Assembly (NCBI GenBank): GCA_040878005.1
Contig: JBBDMW010000053.1
Span: forward strand, 1 to 59,761
DNA from: JBBDMW01 sp040878005
GTDB taxonomy: Bacteria > Chloroflexota > Dehalococcoidia > Lucifugimonadales > Lucifugimonadaceae
Reading direction: 5' to 3'
Length of the DNA stretch: 59,761 nucleotides
The notes under the pieces are model-generated. The model saw only the letters and a list, made by a program, of their open reading frames with translations, had not been told where the DNA came from and ran no database searches. Below, piece after piece: positions 26,788-35,280 of this stretch (position 1 is its first letter; each line of letters begins with the position of its first letter). The position numbers and the translations under genes are program-made.

Positions 26788-27828
26788 CTAAGAGATTGGC
26801 CATTGACGTTGGCCAATCTCACTTGATGGATCTATCGGCAGCGTCACAGCAGATTTTGACTCTCCGGAATAAATTGCTCCTATGCATCCATCAAGCGCCC
26901 GTAATGCGAGTTCTGGAGGAAACACCTTGATGGCACCAGATTCTATCTCGTCAAAAATCATGGAAGTAGACTGCTCGATCGCGCGCACGCCCGGAATGCT
27001 GCCTCCGAAGGCTAATTCAGTCGCTGGACCAGTACGAGTGACGGCGGGGTATTCTGAAACTTCCTTAGGATCGCGACGATAAATTTCTACATTCAATGAC
27101 GGGAACATATGGACTACTGCGTTGCGGTAAAAAATGTATGTAGTCGCTGAAATGCTGGCCCTGTTGCTGAATGAGACAACTAGCTCCCTGTCTTGCTGAA
27201 ACGACCATATAGCGGTGCCTCCATAAAACATGAGTGTAGTTGACCTAGGGTTCATAGCAACGGGCACCACCGTACTGATTACCTGATTCGGTCCTTCGCC
27301 GAAGAGTTCGCATGCGATGGCCAAGTACGATAACCCATTAGTGACGATTCCATTGGCTCCGCCGTTAACCACCATCCTCACTGGCTGGCCTATTTGAAGT
27401 TGTTCAGCAACCTTGGATAAGCCATCTACGAAACCGGAATATTGAGGATGTTGATGACTGCCTAGTGTGATGCCATGCCTTTTAGCCAGCTTCACCATCC
27501 GGTCGCCAAGTGCAATCGAGTTAGCCAATGGCTTTTCGCATAGTACGTGTTTGGCACCCAATTCTATCAACTCAGCGAAAAGCGGAGCGTGGCTGGGTCC
27601 CCAAGTTGCGATTACTGATAGGCAGGATGCCCAATTCCATCCTGTGGATTGGAGGGCAGCCAGCGAATCAACCACCTGGGCGTCAGGAAAATCTGCCTTG
27701 GCGTTGGCTAAAGCTAATGCTTGGGACTCGATAATTGCAAAACGTTTGTAACGCTGGTTTAACAAACGTGCATGGTAGCGCCCAATAGAACCGTATCCGA
27801 TTACTGCTGCGGATTCCAACAAAACCAT
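26788..27828 (-). CDS. Gfo/Idh/MocA family oxidoreductase (3)
   Basis: NAD(P)-dependent oxidoreductase: AVIGYGSIGRYHARLLNQ at the start, TWGPSHAPLFAELIE, VLCEKPLANSIALGD near residue 97, and HQHPQYSGFVDGL, which resembles the active-site region of family members acting on nucleotide-activated or nonulosonate-type sugars. 346 aa, ATG with a GAGG upstream. Lower GC than the housekeeping genes of the window, suggesting transfer as part of the polysaccharide locus. The exact substrate is not readable from sequence. Confidence 0.86.
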   Translation of the reverse strand: MVLLESAAVIGYGSIGRYHARLLNQRYKRFAIIESQALALANAKADFPDAQVVDSLAALQSTGWNWASCLSVIATWGPSHAPLFAELIELGAKHVLCEKPLANSIALGDRMVKLAKRHGITLGSHQHPQYSGFVDGLSKVAEQLQIGQPVRMVVNGGANGIVTNGLSYLAIACELFGEGPNQVISTVVPVAMNPRSTTLMFYGGTAIWSFQQDRELVVSFSNRASISATTYIFYRNAVVHMFPSLNVEIYRRDPKEVSEYPAVTRTGPATELAFGGSIPGVRAIEQSTSMIFDEIESGAIKVFPPELALRALDGCIGAIYSGESKSAVTLPIDPSSEIGQRQWPIS

Positions 27829-27869
27829 TTAACCTCAACAAGCTCCACGTATGATGACTCAGACTATGA

Positions 27870-29309
27870 CTAAGATTCCAGAGTTGAAATTTTCTGATTC
27901 AACGCCTGCGCCCACTTTAAAATATTATCAGGCTGCAATGTATTCACATGAGGGAATTCGTATGCTTTGAAGCTAATATCATATAGGATGGTTACTAACA
28001 TTACAACATCTTCTTCGGTGGCTACAGGAAGTTTTGATGCTGTTTGAAGTAACCTCGCCAGGTCTTCTGAATTATGTGCTCGGTAGATGTTCGGGCAGTA
28101 GCTGTACCAAGGGTCCCCGAGGAGGATCGTTGGCCTGCCCATAACCCAAGCCTCCCATCCCATAGTGCTCCCCAAGGTGACAACACCTTCGGCACCACGG
28201 ATCAAATTAAATGAATCAGCATGAGGGTTAATCAAACGTACTGCGCGCATGCTTTTGAGGGTGCGATAAAATGATGTTGGGCGTTTTTTAAATCCTAATG
28301 GATGTTCCTTTACAAATAGCTCACGTCCAAGCGGCAGACATGCTGATATCTCTCGTATCTGAGCAAGTAAATCTCCATATTTCAAACCCATCCAGGTGTA
28401 ATTTGACCACTCTCCACGCTCATGAAGCGGAAACAGAAAATAACGAGATTGCTCGTTAGCTTTATAATCTTCAAAAACGTTAATATATTTGTGATACCAA
28501 TGATTCTTGTATGCCTTTAACCATTGCAGAAACCAGCCTGTACCTCCACTTCGCATGTAATATTGGCGTCTTATGCGTTCACGAGTAAGAAATCCGGGGA
28601 TCTTTTTTATTAAATGAAATGGAATGTGGGAAAACTGTTCAGATTGCAATTTATTTACAGATTCTGCCGTCTTGGTTGGATGAGTTTTCATCCGATGTGC
28701 GTATTGAACAGCTTTTGAATACGAGTCAGACGTTTTATCGACGCCTGTTCGTTGTGCCCTTTCAAGGGCACTAGGCAGCTGATCGTAGTGGCCCTGCCAG
28801 GAACTAGTAACCACCAGCTGGGTTCCAAGTGGGGCAATATCCACAAAACTTGTATAGTGCACTCCTAGTTTCTGGCACACGATCCAAGCAACGGTCGTAG
28901 AAGTGATCGAAGGCACGTCAATCACGAGCAATTGAATCTTGTTGGTTGTTAGAAAAGTCTCCCAAAAATCAAAATGTTTAACTAAATTAACTGTTAGTTC
29001 TGAATCCTGTAATGAATTTTCATGTATATCAGACCATGCAGCGGAAATGAGAGGAAAATCGCCATATGCTGCTTCTAGTGCTGATATACGCTGCGCTATA
29101 CCATCATACATGCGTTGCACACTCCCCAACCAACGTCCAAGTACCGTTATATTATTTACTTTATGTACAGACTGAAGCCTTCGCGCTTCAATATCATTGT
29201 GACAAATGAAGTAAGAGTTTACGTCCGCACGAAGTTCGCAAAGTGCATTATTGACGGCCGGAAAGACGTCGATATGCCCATCTCTGCTATACCAGGCGAT
29301 GTTTAACAT
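27870..29309 (-). CDS. Capsule polysaccharide biosynthesis-like protein
   Basis: 479 aa, no signal peptide or membrane helix. The C-terminal half resembles capsule synthesis/export proteins of the KpsS/KpsC (Capsule_synth) type: FPLHERGEWSNYTW, ELFVKEHPLGFKKRP near residue 340, then GVVTLGSTMGWEAWVMGRPTI and LGDPWYSYCPNIYRA. In that family such proteins are glycosyltransferases adding Kdo-like sugars at the lipid end. Specific function is inference. The gene is conspicuously AT-rich (near 42 % GC by eye), lacks a Shine-Dalgarno before the ATG at 29309, and has its own promoter, all signs of recent acquisition. Confidence 0.7.
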   Translation of the reverse strand: MLNIAWYSRDGHIDVFPAVNNALCELRADVNSYFICHNDIEARRLQSVHKVNNITVLGRWLGSVQRMYDGIAQRISALEAAYGDFPLISAAWSDIHENSLQDSELTVNLVKHFDFWETFLTTNKIQLLVIDVPSITSTTVAWIVCQKLGVHYTSFVDIAPLGTQLVVTSSWQGHYDQLPSALERAQRTGVDKTSDSYSKAVQYAHRMKTHPTKTAESVNKLQSEQFSHIPFHLIKKIPGFLTRERIRRQYYMRSGGTGWFLQWLKAYKNHWYHKYINVFEDYKANEQSRYFLFPLHERGEWSNYTWMGLKYGDLLAQIREISACLPLGRELFVKEHPLGFKKRPTSFYRTLKSMRAVRLINPHADSFNLIRGAEGVVTLGSTMGWEAWVMGRPTILLGDPWYSYCPNIYRAHNSEDLARLLQTASKLPVATEEDVVMLVTILYDISFKAYEFPHVNTLQPDNILKWAQALNQKISTLES

Positions 29310-29349
29310 GTTATTGAAAAGTCAATTTCAATTTGTCTACCCCTGGTTG

Positions 29350-29379
29350 ATTATAGGGCAATGGGCTCTGAATGGCCAA
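29350..29379 (-). promoter_or_regulatory. Predicted promoter of the capsule-type gene
   Basis: Reading the minus strand, TTGGCC (29379-29374) is followed after 18 bases by an exact TATAAT (29355-29350). Transcription would start near 29343, giving a leader of about 34 bases. This is the only place in the locus where genes diverge, so it is a natural promoter region for both directions. Confidence 0.45.
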
Positions 29380-29532
29380 CGGCTTTTCCCGCGTAATCTG
29401 TTGAAAATGCGCCTTGGGAGGTTCACCTGAATCTATGTGATAATACGGTAGTAGGAACCGCGGCGTTAGTTGAATCGATTCCTGCCACGCATTGATTTGA
29501 GTGCTCAGAGCACTGTGTTTATGGAGGCAATT

Positions 29533-30309
29533 ATGGGACCACTTGGGGACATCTTGAACGGGTTAGTAAAACGTGGCGATCATATTCTTGTCCACACTGC
29601 GGCAGGAGACCTATTGCGCGCCCTGGGGTGTACTCCTGATGACGTGATCGCCGAGCTGCAGACGCTAGTTGGGCAGAGTGGTGCGCTTATATTCCCGACG
29701 TTTAACTGGGGTTGGCTGAACGGCGAATGCTTTGATGACGCGCGTACACCATCACAAATGGGTGTCGTGACTGAGGTGGCTCGGAAACTAAGCACGGTTC
29801 GCTCAGGCCACCCCGTATATTCGTTTTGTGCTTTGGGGGCCGATGTAGAAGAGTACGCGATTGACAACGCTTCAGCGTATGGGCCTTCAAGTCCGTTTAC
29901 TGTTCTGGAGGAACATGATGCAAAAGTTTTGATTATCAATATGCCTTGGACTCATGCAATGACAGCCTTCCATTGGGTAGAAGAATGCAACCGAGTTCCG
30001 TATCGGTTCTACAAACGATTTACAGGCGATTACATTGCACGGACTGACGCTGGGCGGCGTGTATCCCAAACGAGAGACTATTTTATGTATGTTCGACGAA
30101 TATCTCAAGGTGTCGTAACCAACGTTGGACATGTGGAACCTGCCATGATTGAGAAACGACTGGCGTCTAAAGTTGAATTGGCCAACATACCAATGACCTT
30201 AGTTAGCATCAGAGAATTCCGGAATTTTGTTGAAGCAGGATTAAATGCGAATCCTTCTTACCTTCACACTATAAATGAGCCGTCTGGCCAGGATTCGCCA
30301 GGCAACTGA
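29533..30309 (+). CDS. AAC(3)-family N-acyltransferase
   Basis: Member of the aminoglycoside 3-N-acetyltransferase fold family, which acyl-transfers from acetyl-CoA to amino groups. Visible: HILVHTAAGDLLRALGC, PTFNWGW, SGHPVYSFCALGAD (conserved His) near residue 110, and the YGPSSPF segment. Inside a polysaccharide locus it is far more likely to acylate an amino sugar than to resist antibiotics. ATG at 29533 is preceded by GGAGG at a five-base spacing and gives 258 aa; the longer frame from TTG 29470 lacks such a site. It is the only plus-strand gene of the locus and converges on the DUF4910-like gene. Confidence 0.82.
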   Translation: MGPLGDILNGLVKRGDHILVHTAAGDLLRALGCTPDDVIAELQTLVGQSGALIFPTFNWGWLNGECFDDARTPSQMGVVTEVARKLSTVRSGHPVYSFCALGADVEEYAIDNASAYGPSSPFTVLEEHDAKVLIINMPWTHAMTAFHWVEECNRVPYRFYKRFTGDYIARTDAGRRVSQTRDYFMYVRRISQGVVTNVGHVEPAMIEKRLASKVELANIPMTLVSIREFRNFVEAGLNANPSYLHTINEPSGQDSPGN

Positions 30310-30372
30310 AGGCCAATTGACTGATTACATGAGTGATTCGCGAATGAAATCTGGGTCTTAGGTGAGGGACGT

Positions 30373-31701
30373 TCAGCCGACCTCTTCGAGTACTCCGACA
30401 TGCGTCAGTTGAGTAGCGGCTTCAAATACTGTCTGAATTGGACACCTAAGGAGTTCTGCTAAATCAAGCAGAGAACTCTGTCCGTCACAGTAGGCAGCTA
30501 TATCGAGGTAAAGTCTAACTGTCCCATCGACACTGCCTTTCTTGCTGATCGAGGGGTATAGACCGTACTTGCCAAGTTGTGGTTCACCAATAGTAGTGCT
30601 TCGGTATGTTCGGTTGACCTCGATCGCTTCAATGCACTTCTTAACTAATTCAAATCCACCTGAGAGGCCTGAGCTTGTCACGACAGAGAAATCATCTAAG
30701 GATGTGTGGTATTCGGGGTAATCCCAATAACTAGACCGCATCAACGAAGCGATTGGCAGGTCTACGGCCGGGCTACAATATTGCCTCTCGTCACTGCCTC
30801 GGGAAAGAAATTCAAAATGCCGGTAATTCGGGTCCAGTCCCTTTAATACGTACTTGGCCACGTGATCCGCCAATGTGTCGCCCGTACGCGATTCTAGTAG
30901 TGAATATGCTCGGTCGTCGCCTATGCAGGTCAGGACATAGCCGCCTACCACGTTGCGTTTGAGAACCTCGAGATTGTTCTGGATGTAGGCGACGGCTCCG
31001 ATGGTCTCTGGCACAAACACGAACCGATACGTGAATCGTCTCCGCTCCATTTGTGATACCCACCGTGCAATGTGAGCGCCGACTACTGGCCCCGACAGTT
31101 CGTTGTTCGCCATCTGGGGATGACATATGTACGTGGAAATGAGAATTTCCTGATCGGTATCGCCCCGGATGACCAATTCACCGAGGCTCATCGCCCCATC
31201 GATTAGCTCGGAGTCGATGTACGCCGTGTATGTCCCCTGCCGCAGTGATTGGCGTTGTGAGTGGTTCAGACAGAATCCCCAAGTCCGACTGTAATAAGAG
31301 GTGACATATGGGATGGCGTCAGGTTGATCCGGAAGTGAATGGAGGTGTGGTTGCAGTGCTTCTATGTCCAATTGGAGATCAACCGGAATCGAGTATGCAA
31401 CGAGCTGAAGGTTATGTGCAGAGTAATCGGCCACTTTTGTGCCTGAAGGATCTTTCAGCCATGCCTCATGGACTATCCACTCGGGCGGCACGGTCCAGTC
31501 TCCAACAGCCGTTCCAGAAGGGATTTCGATCACTCGTAAGTCCGGGATTACCTCCGACAGTATTTCCAGCGTTTTCCGGTTGCCCGGGCCTGCGAGGCTC
31601 CTGGGAACGGTGTACAGCCTTTTGGCGAGCGCGAGCATGTCCATTCCCAGCCCGACCGGTTCTGAATCGGAATCATTAGATTGGTTGGACTGTTGACTCA
31701 T
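30373..31701 (-). CDS. DUF4910/aminopeptidase-like protein with winged-helix tail
   Basis: Resembles the DUF4910/DUF2172 group: an M28-like zinc-peptidase fold with an inserted domain and a C-terminal winged helix. Motifs: ILISTYICHP with the first metal His near residue 208, ANNELSGP, FVFVPETIGAVAYI with the Glu, GSDERQY and EYHTSLDD with the late His. The C-terminal 90 residues (LDLAELLRCPIQTVFEAATQL) form the helix-turn-helix part. Such proteins occur in polysaccharide loci, where their substrate is not established. I place the start at ATG 31701, two bases after the HisF-like stop; ATG 31731 would overlap it by 29 bp. About 442 aa. Confidence 0.75.
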   Translation of the reverse strand: MSQQSNQSNDSDSEPVGLGMDMLALAKRLYTVPRSLAGPGNRKTLEILSEVIPDLRVIEIPSGTAVGDWTVPPEWIVHEAWLKDPSGTKVADYSAHNLQLVAYSIPVDLQLDIEALQPHLHSLPDQPDAIPYVTSYYSRTWGFCLNHSQRQSLRQGTYTAYIDSELIDGAMSLGELVIRGDTDQEILISTYICHPQMANNELSGPVVGAHIARWVSQMERRRFTYRFVFVPETIGAVAYIQNNLEVLKRNVVGGYVLTCIGDDRAYSLLESRTGDTLADHVAKYVLKGLDPNYRHFEFLSRGSDERQYCSPAVDLPIASLMRSSYWDYPEYHTSLDDFSVVTSSGLSGGFELVKKCIEAIEVNRTYRSTTIGEPQLGKYGLYPSISKKGSVDGTVRLYLDIAAYCDGQSSLLDLAELLRCPIQTVFEAATQLTHVGVLEEVG

Positions 31702-31702
31702 G

Positions 31703-32488
31703 TCATGTGATTTCGTAGTCAACATGGCCATATGTGCGCACAGGAATCCCCGCCTTTATCAGCACTCCCTTGACCATGTCTGGCGTGTACTTTGTGTAGT
31801 GGAACATGCTGCCTGCGGCGGCGGCCGAGGCGTGTCCGTCGATGATTGCCGTAGCGCAGTCCTGGGGCTTGCTGCAGCCCCCTGCGGCGATGACCGGGAT
31901 GTTTACGGCATCGGCCACCTCACGAATTAGATGGATGTCGTAGCCTTCCATCATTCCCTCGTGGCTGATGGAGTTGATTAGTATTTCGCCTGCGCCCAAC
32001 TGCTCAACCTCTCGTGCCCATGCCACTGGATCGAGGCCGGTTGATTGGGAGCCGCTGCGAATATGGACGTCATACCTGCCATCATCCTGACGCAGCGCAT
32101 CGATTGAAACCACGATGCACTGGCTTCCAAACTTGGTAGAGATTTCGGTAATCAAATCCGACATTTCAACGGCTGCAGTGTTGACCACGATTTTCTCAGC
32201 GCCAGCCTGGATGATCTCTCTCGCGGCTTCCACTGACCTTATGCCGCCACCGAACGCAAACGGAACATACAACTCTTCTGCGATGTCTCTCACAAGCCCA
32301 GGGTCCACGTCTTCTTCGTCGACGGTAAGACCGCGGTCAAGGAGAATCAACTCATCGACATGCCTGTTCTCGAATACCCTTGCTATCGAGACTGGATTGG
32401 CTACGGTGCGCGGATTCTTGAACTGGACTGGCTTTTTCAAGAGTCCATCTTGGATTACCAGGATGGGGATTACACGGTTTTTGAGCAT
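31703..32488 (-). CDS. hisF: HisF-like subunit of sugar amidotransferase system
   Basis: TIM-barrel protein homologous to imidazole glycerol phosphate synthase cyclase. MLKNRVIPILVIQDG starts the barrel, FGGGIRSVE and VSIDALRQDDG follow, then INSISHEGMMEGYD and AAGGCSKPQD. The Asp at position 11 of HisF (CLDV) is Val here (PILVI), whereas the Asp of SIDA is kept. Loss of one catalytic Asp is typical of the paralogues (WbuZ/HisF2) that serve acetamidino-sugar synthesis rather than histidine. It would form an ammonia-channelling complex with the HisH-like protein 0.9 kb upstream. ATG 32488 gives 261 aa, the family length; a longer GTG start overlaps the methyltransferase. Confidence 0.88.
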   Translation of the reverse strand: MLKNRVIPILVIQDGLLKKPVQFKNPRTVANPVSIARVFENRHVDELILLDRGLTVDEEDVDPGLVRDIAEELYVPFAFGGGIRSVEAAREIIQAGAEKIVVNTAAVEMSDLITEISTKFGSQCIVVSIDALRQDDGRYDVHIRSGSQSTGLDPVAWAREVEQLGAGEILINSISHEGMMEGYDIHLIREVADAVNIPVIAAGGCSKPQDCATAIIDGHASAAAAGSMFHYTKYTPDMVKGVLIKAGIPVRTYGHVDYEIT

Positions 32489-32502
32489 GGAAAGTGAGGA
32501 AG

Positions 32503-33252
32503 TCACTCCATAACGGCAAATGAGATTTCAGGCTCGAACTGGAACCGCTGCAGGCGCAGATTATTCAGCCCGACAGTTTCCATGGCAGCCTGGGTCTCAC
32601 CGGGATACATGCTGCTATCGAGCTCATCAAACGCCAGCACAGCGCCTTTAGGCATTCTCGGTACGAAATGCTCCAACGCCACACGCGTAGGTTCGTACAG
32701 GTCAAAATCAAGGTACAGGAGACTGACCACAAGTTGCCGGTTGGCTTCTATGAGAGCAGGAATGGTCTCTACTGCGTCCCCCTTTACCAGTTCAACCTTG
32801 CCCATATGACCGAGGAACCTATTCGCGTCATACGTTTCTATTAAGGCGGTCAACTCGTTGTAAGAATCAGCCTTGAGTTGCCCAACCTTTGGGTCCGCAG
32901 AGGCGCCAACGTCTTCCTGGCTGATGCTGGGAAAACCTTCAAATGTGTCGAGGCCATATATGCGACGGCTGAAATTCACCGGTTCAAGCGCTGCGCTGAG
33001 GTTGGCCCAGGTCATGAGGCCAGCACCGTACTCCACTCCGCATTCGATGATGGAGCCCTTCACCTCCAGGATTCGGGTGAATAACTCGTATCTTGCCAGC
33101 AACCTGCTGAGATCCTGACGTCTAATGTACTTTGGAAAACTTTCCAGTTTTTTCGTGAGCGGATCGGGAGAGTTTGCGAATAGCTCGGCATACTTCGTGA
33201 CCACAGTACGTTCTTCTGACGTTTTATCCGACTTCGGCCCAGTCACACTCAT
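32503..33252 (-). CDS. TylF/MycF-type methyltransferase
   Basis: SAM-dependent methyltransferase of the metal-dependent TylF/MycF group, which methylates sugar hydroxyls. Motifs: ILEVKGSIIECGVEYGAGLMTWA (SAM motif), RIYGLDTFEGFP, YLDFDLYEPTRVALEHFVPR (metal-binding Asp residues) and FDELDSSMYPGET. Start chosen at ATG 33252, with GGAG six bases upstream; the first ATG (33288) is less well placed. 249 aa. It is inserted between the HisF-like and HisH-like genes, so it may methylate the amidine or the same sugar. That role is inference. Confidence 0.85.
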   Translation of the reverse strand: MSVTGPKSDKTSEERTVVTKYAELFANSPDPLTKKLESFPKYIRRQDLSRLLARYELFTRILEVKGSIIECGVEYGAGLMTWANLSAALEPVNFSRRIYGLDTFEGFPSISQEDVGASADPKVGQLKADSYNELTALIETYDANRFLGHMGKVELVKGDAVETIPALIEANRQLVVSLLYLDFDLYEPTRVALEHFVPRMPKGAVLAFDELDSSMYPGETQAAMETVGLNNLRLQRFQFEPEISFAVME

Positions 33253-33358
33253 ATTCGTCTCCAAAATTGAATTGCGAGACATCAGCATACGGAAAACTCG
33301 CTGACGAATAATCAGGCACTCGCAACGCGGTTAGGCGAGTACCGTCTTTACCTGGCTT

Positions 33359-33994
33359 TCAAGCCACAAAGTCCAGGAAATTCCGGAGCACCTGCATTCC
33401 GTATCGCTGGCTCTTCTCTGGATGAAACTGAGTCGCCCAGATATGCTCATGCTCTGCTGCGGCGGTAAACGTGTGGCCGTAATCGCATGTTGCAGCCACG
33501 ATGGCCTTATCCTGGCAAACGGCGTGATAGCTGTGAACGAAGTAGAAGTCAGGGTTTTCCGGCAGACCGCGGAACATCAACGGGTTGTTTTGTATGGAGA
33601 CGTCATCCCAGCCAATGTGCGGCACTCGCAAGCCATGCTGACTTGAACTGAGTGGCTCGACCGTCATTGGCAGCAAGCCCAAACCCCGTGTGTGGCCGCC
33701 TTCAGAGCCTTCTTCTGCGAAAAGCTGCATTCCCAGGCATATGCCCAGGATAGGCTTGCCCTGTTCCAGTACCGCCTTCCGGAGGCCGTCAGCCAGCCCC
33801 AGCCGCTCCAGGTTGGCCATGCCGTCATGGAATGAGCCGACGCCGGGCAGGATCAACGCATCAGCCGATTCGATGTCTCCGGCCAGGCTGGACGGGGTTG
33901 CCGCGTGGCCCAGGGCCTCAACGGCCTTTTGCACGTTGCGAAGATTGCCTGCGTCGTAGTTGACGATGGTTAAGGAGAGTTGGCTTTGATCCAT
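33359..33994 (-). CDS. hisH: HisH-like glutaminase subunit of sugar amidotransferase
   Basis: Class I glutamine amidotransferase that releases ammonia for its partner. IVNYDAGNLRNVQKAVEALG at the start, PGVGSFHDGM, the nucleophile Cys in LGICLGMQLF near residue 83, and the His/Glu of the triad in TQFHPEKSQRYG near residue 192 are all present, so it should be active. ATG 33994 overlaps the stop of the amidotransferase gene in TGATG, which suggests coupled translation; this gives 211 aa, as in HisH. A GTG or ATG further upstream (from 34033) is rejected. Partner is the HisF-like protein, and the acceptor enzyme is the amidotransferase just upstream. Confidence 0.9.
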   Translation of the reverse strand: MDQSQLSLTIVNYDAGNLRNVQKAVEALGHAATPSSLAGDIESADALILPGVGSFHDGMANLERLGLADGLRKAVLEQGKPILGICLGMQLFAEEGSEGGHTRGLGLLPMTVEPLSSSQHGLRVPHIGWDDVSIQNNPLMFRGLPENPDFYFVHSYHAVCQDKAIVAATCDYGHTFTAAAEHEHIWATQFHPEKSQRYGMQVLRNFLDFVA

Positions 33995-35229
33995 CAGCCG
34001 TCTGCGCGGACTGATGCGCCGCTGTACTGCCATTCTCCAGATGCGCCGGTCGCAGGCCGCGGGTTCCGGCGCATGTCAATGTACTTTTGCTTCATGACAA
34101 GGCTGCCGTCTACGTCACGTACGAACCGGCCTGACGCCCGTTCAAACAGGGCCTTGTTCGTGAACCCGTCACTCAGGGCGTCAAACTCTGCACGGTCCAT
34201 CCTGAAGTGCTCGCAGAACTCTTCCACGGCGCCTTTCGGGTAAATCGAATCGTATTTTTCCACGAGGCGGACGCCTTCCTCGCGGCTGATAACGCCGTTG
34301 CGGATGTCCATACAGGCCGCGTCCGTGGCTCGGCCGTACCCGTACTTCACGTACTTGAGATAATCGTGAAGGTTCATGGAGAGGCAATCAAGCTTCTCGT
34401 AGTCGGTGTAGGAAATCTCTATGCGGCCCCGCCGCCGCCGCCAGCCGATGCTCTCTATCAGGTCAAAGTTCTCGGGGACGTTCCACTTGAAGTAGTAGCC
34501 CATGAAGACGCCCATGCCGCCCCATTTAGCGACTTCTTCCTTGGACGGGTAGACGTACATCTTCATGTCAGACAGCGTCAGGCCAGTGTCATCGCCAACC
34601 AGGTCCTGTGGCCTCAGGCCATTCAGGCATCCGTAGTCGTTCAGCCAGTCTTCATTGAAGATGCGCTTGTTCACTTCTGAAACGGTCTCTGCGCCGCCAT
34701 ATTCCTGCTGTGGCGACTCTCCCCAGAGAATGAGCGGTATGTCGAACTTGATGGCAAAGTGGACGGGCACTGTCCAGATGCCCATATGGTTTGCCCACTC
34801 CATATCGCCCACCCGCTTGAATCCCTCGAGAATCATCTTCTCGTACACGATGGGGTTGCGCTTGAAGTGGACCAGGTCTACGCCCAGCCTGTGGATGTTC
34901 TCAAGGTTCTGCCGGCCGATGTCCGTGGGGAGAGTCGGCTCAAAGACGATGCAGAGCGGGTTCAGCCCGTGTACGACCTTGGCGTAGTACAGGGTCAGGT
35001 GGCTGTCCTTGCCGCCGCTGACCGGAATCACGCAGTCGTACTTCAATGGATCGTTAGGACGATGGCGTTGGATCAGATCTTCGAACTCATGCCTGCGCTC
35101 ATCCCAGTTGATGGCCTCATTGATGCCATGCTTTCTCTCCGCCGAGCGGCATGCGTCGCAGACACCCTGGTCATCGAACCGGAGGTCCGGCCGGGTGTCC
35201 GGCATGACGCACTTTGTGCAGTAGTTCAA
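33994..35229 (-). CDS. N-acetyl sugar amidotransferase (PseA/WbpG/WbuX family)
   Basis: Converts an N-acetyl group on a sugar to an acetamidino (amidine) group using ammonia from HisH/HisF-like partners and ATP. The N-terminal CTKCVMPDTRPDLRFDD with CDAC forms a zinc-type Cys site; the PP-loop PVSGGKDSHLTLYYA near residue 71 binds ATP. 411 aa, the size of PseA. In Campylobacter the gene set hisF2-hisH2-pseA-pseI has this composition and makes acetamidino pseudaminic acid; here the same set is spread over 11 kb. TTG start at 35229. The sugar it acts on is inferred from the neighbouring synthase. Confidence 0.9.
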   Translation of the reverse strand: MNYCTKCVMPDTRPDLRFDDQGVCDACRSAERKHGINEAINWDERRHEFEDLIQRHRPNDPLKYDCVIPVSGGKDSHLTLYYAKVVHGLNPLCIVFEPTLPTDIGRQNLENIHRLGVDLVHFKRNPIVYEKMILEGFKRVGDMEWANHMGIWTVPVHFAIKFDIPLILWGESPQQEYGGAETVSEVNKRIFNEDWLNDYGCLNGLRPQDLVGDDTGLTLSDMKMYVYPSKEEVAKWGGMGVFMGYYFKWNVPENFDLIESIGWRRRRGRIEISYTDYEKLDCLSMNLHDYLKYVKYGYGRATDAACMDIRNGVISREEGVRLVEKYDSIYPKGAVEEFCEHFRMDRAEFDALSDGFTNKALFERASGRFVRDVDGSLVMKQKYIDMRRNPRPATGASGEWQYSGASVRADG

Positions 35230-35280
35230 TGAAACCCTCTTTCAGTACAGCGTGGCTTGTTGCTCGCCCGCATGGTCTTC

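Noticed and set aside
29533..30309. Aminoglycoside resistance gene
   Set aside because: The fold is that of AAC(3), but the setting is a surface glycan locus; nothing points to antibiotic modification.
30373..31701. Loss of the metal-bridging Asp in the DUF4910-like protein (ANNELSGP)
   Set aside because: I cannot exclude that this is the normal sequence of the subgroup, so I do not report it as an anomaly.
31703..33994. Histidine biosynthesis genes hisF and hisH
   Set aside because: They lie with an N-acetyl sugar amidotransferase, no other his gene is near, and the HisF-like protein lacks Asp 11.
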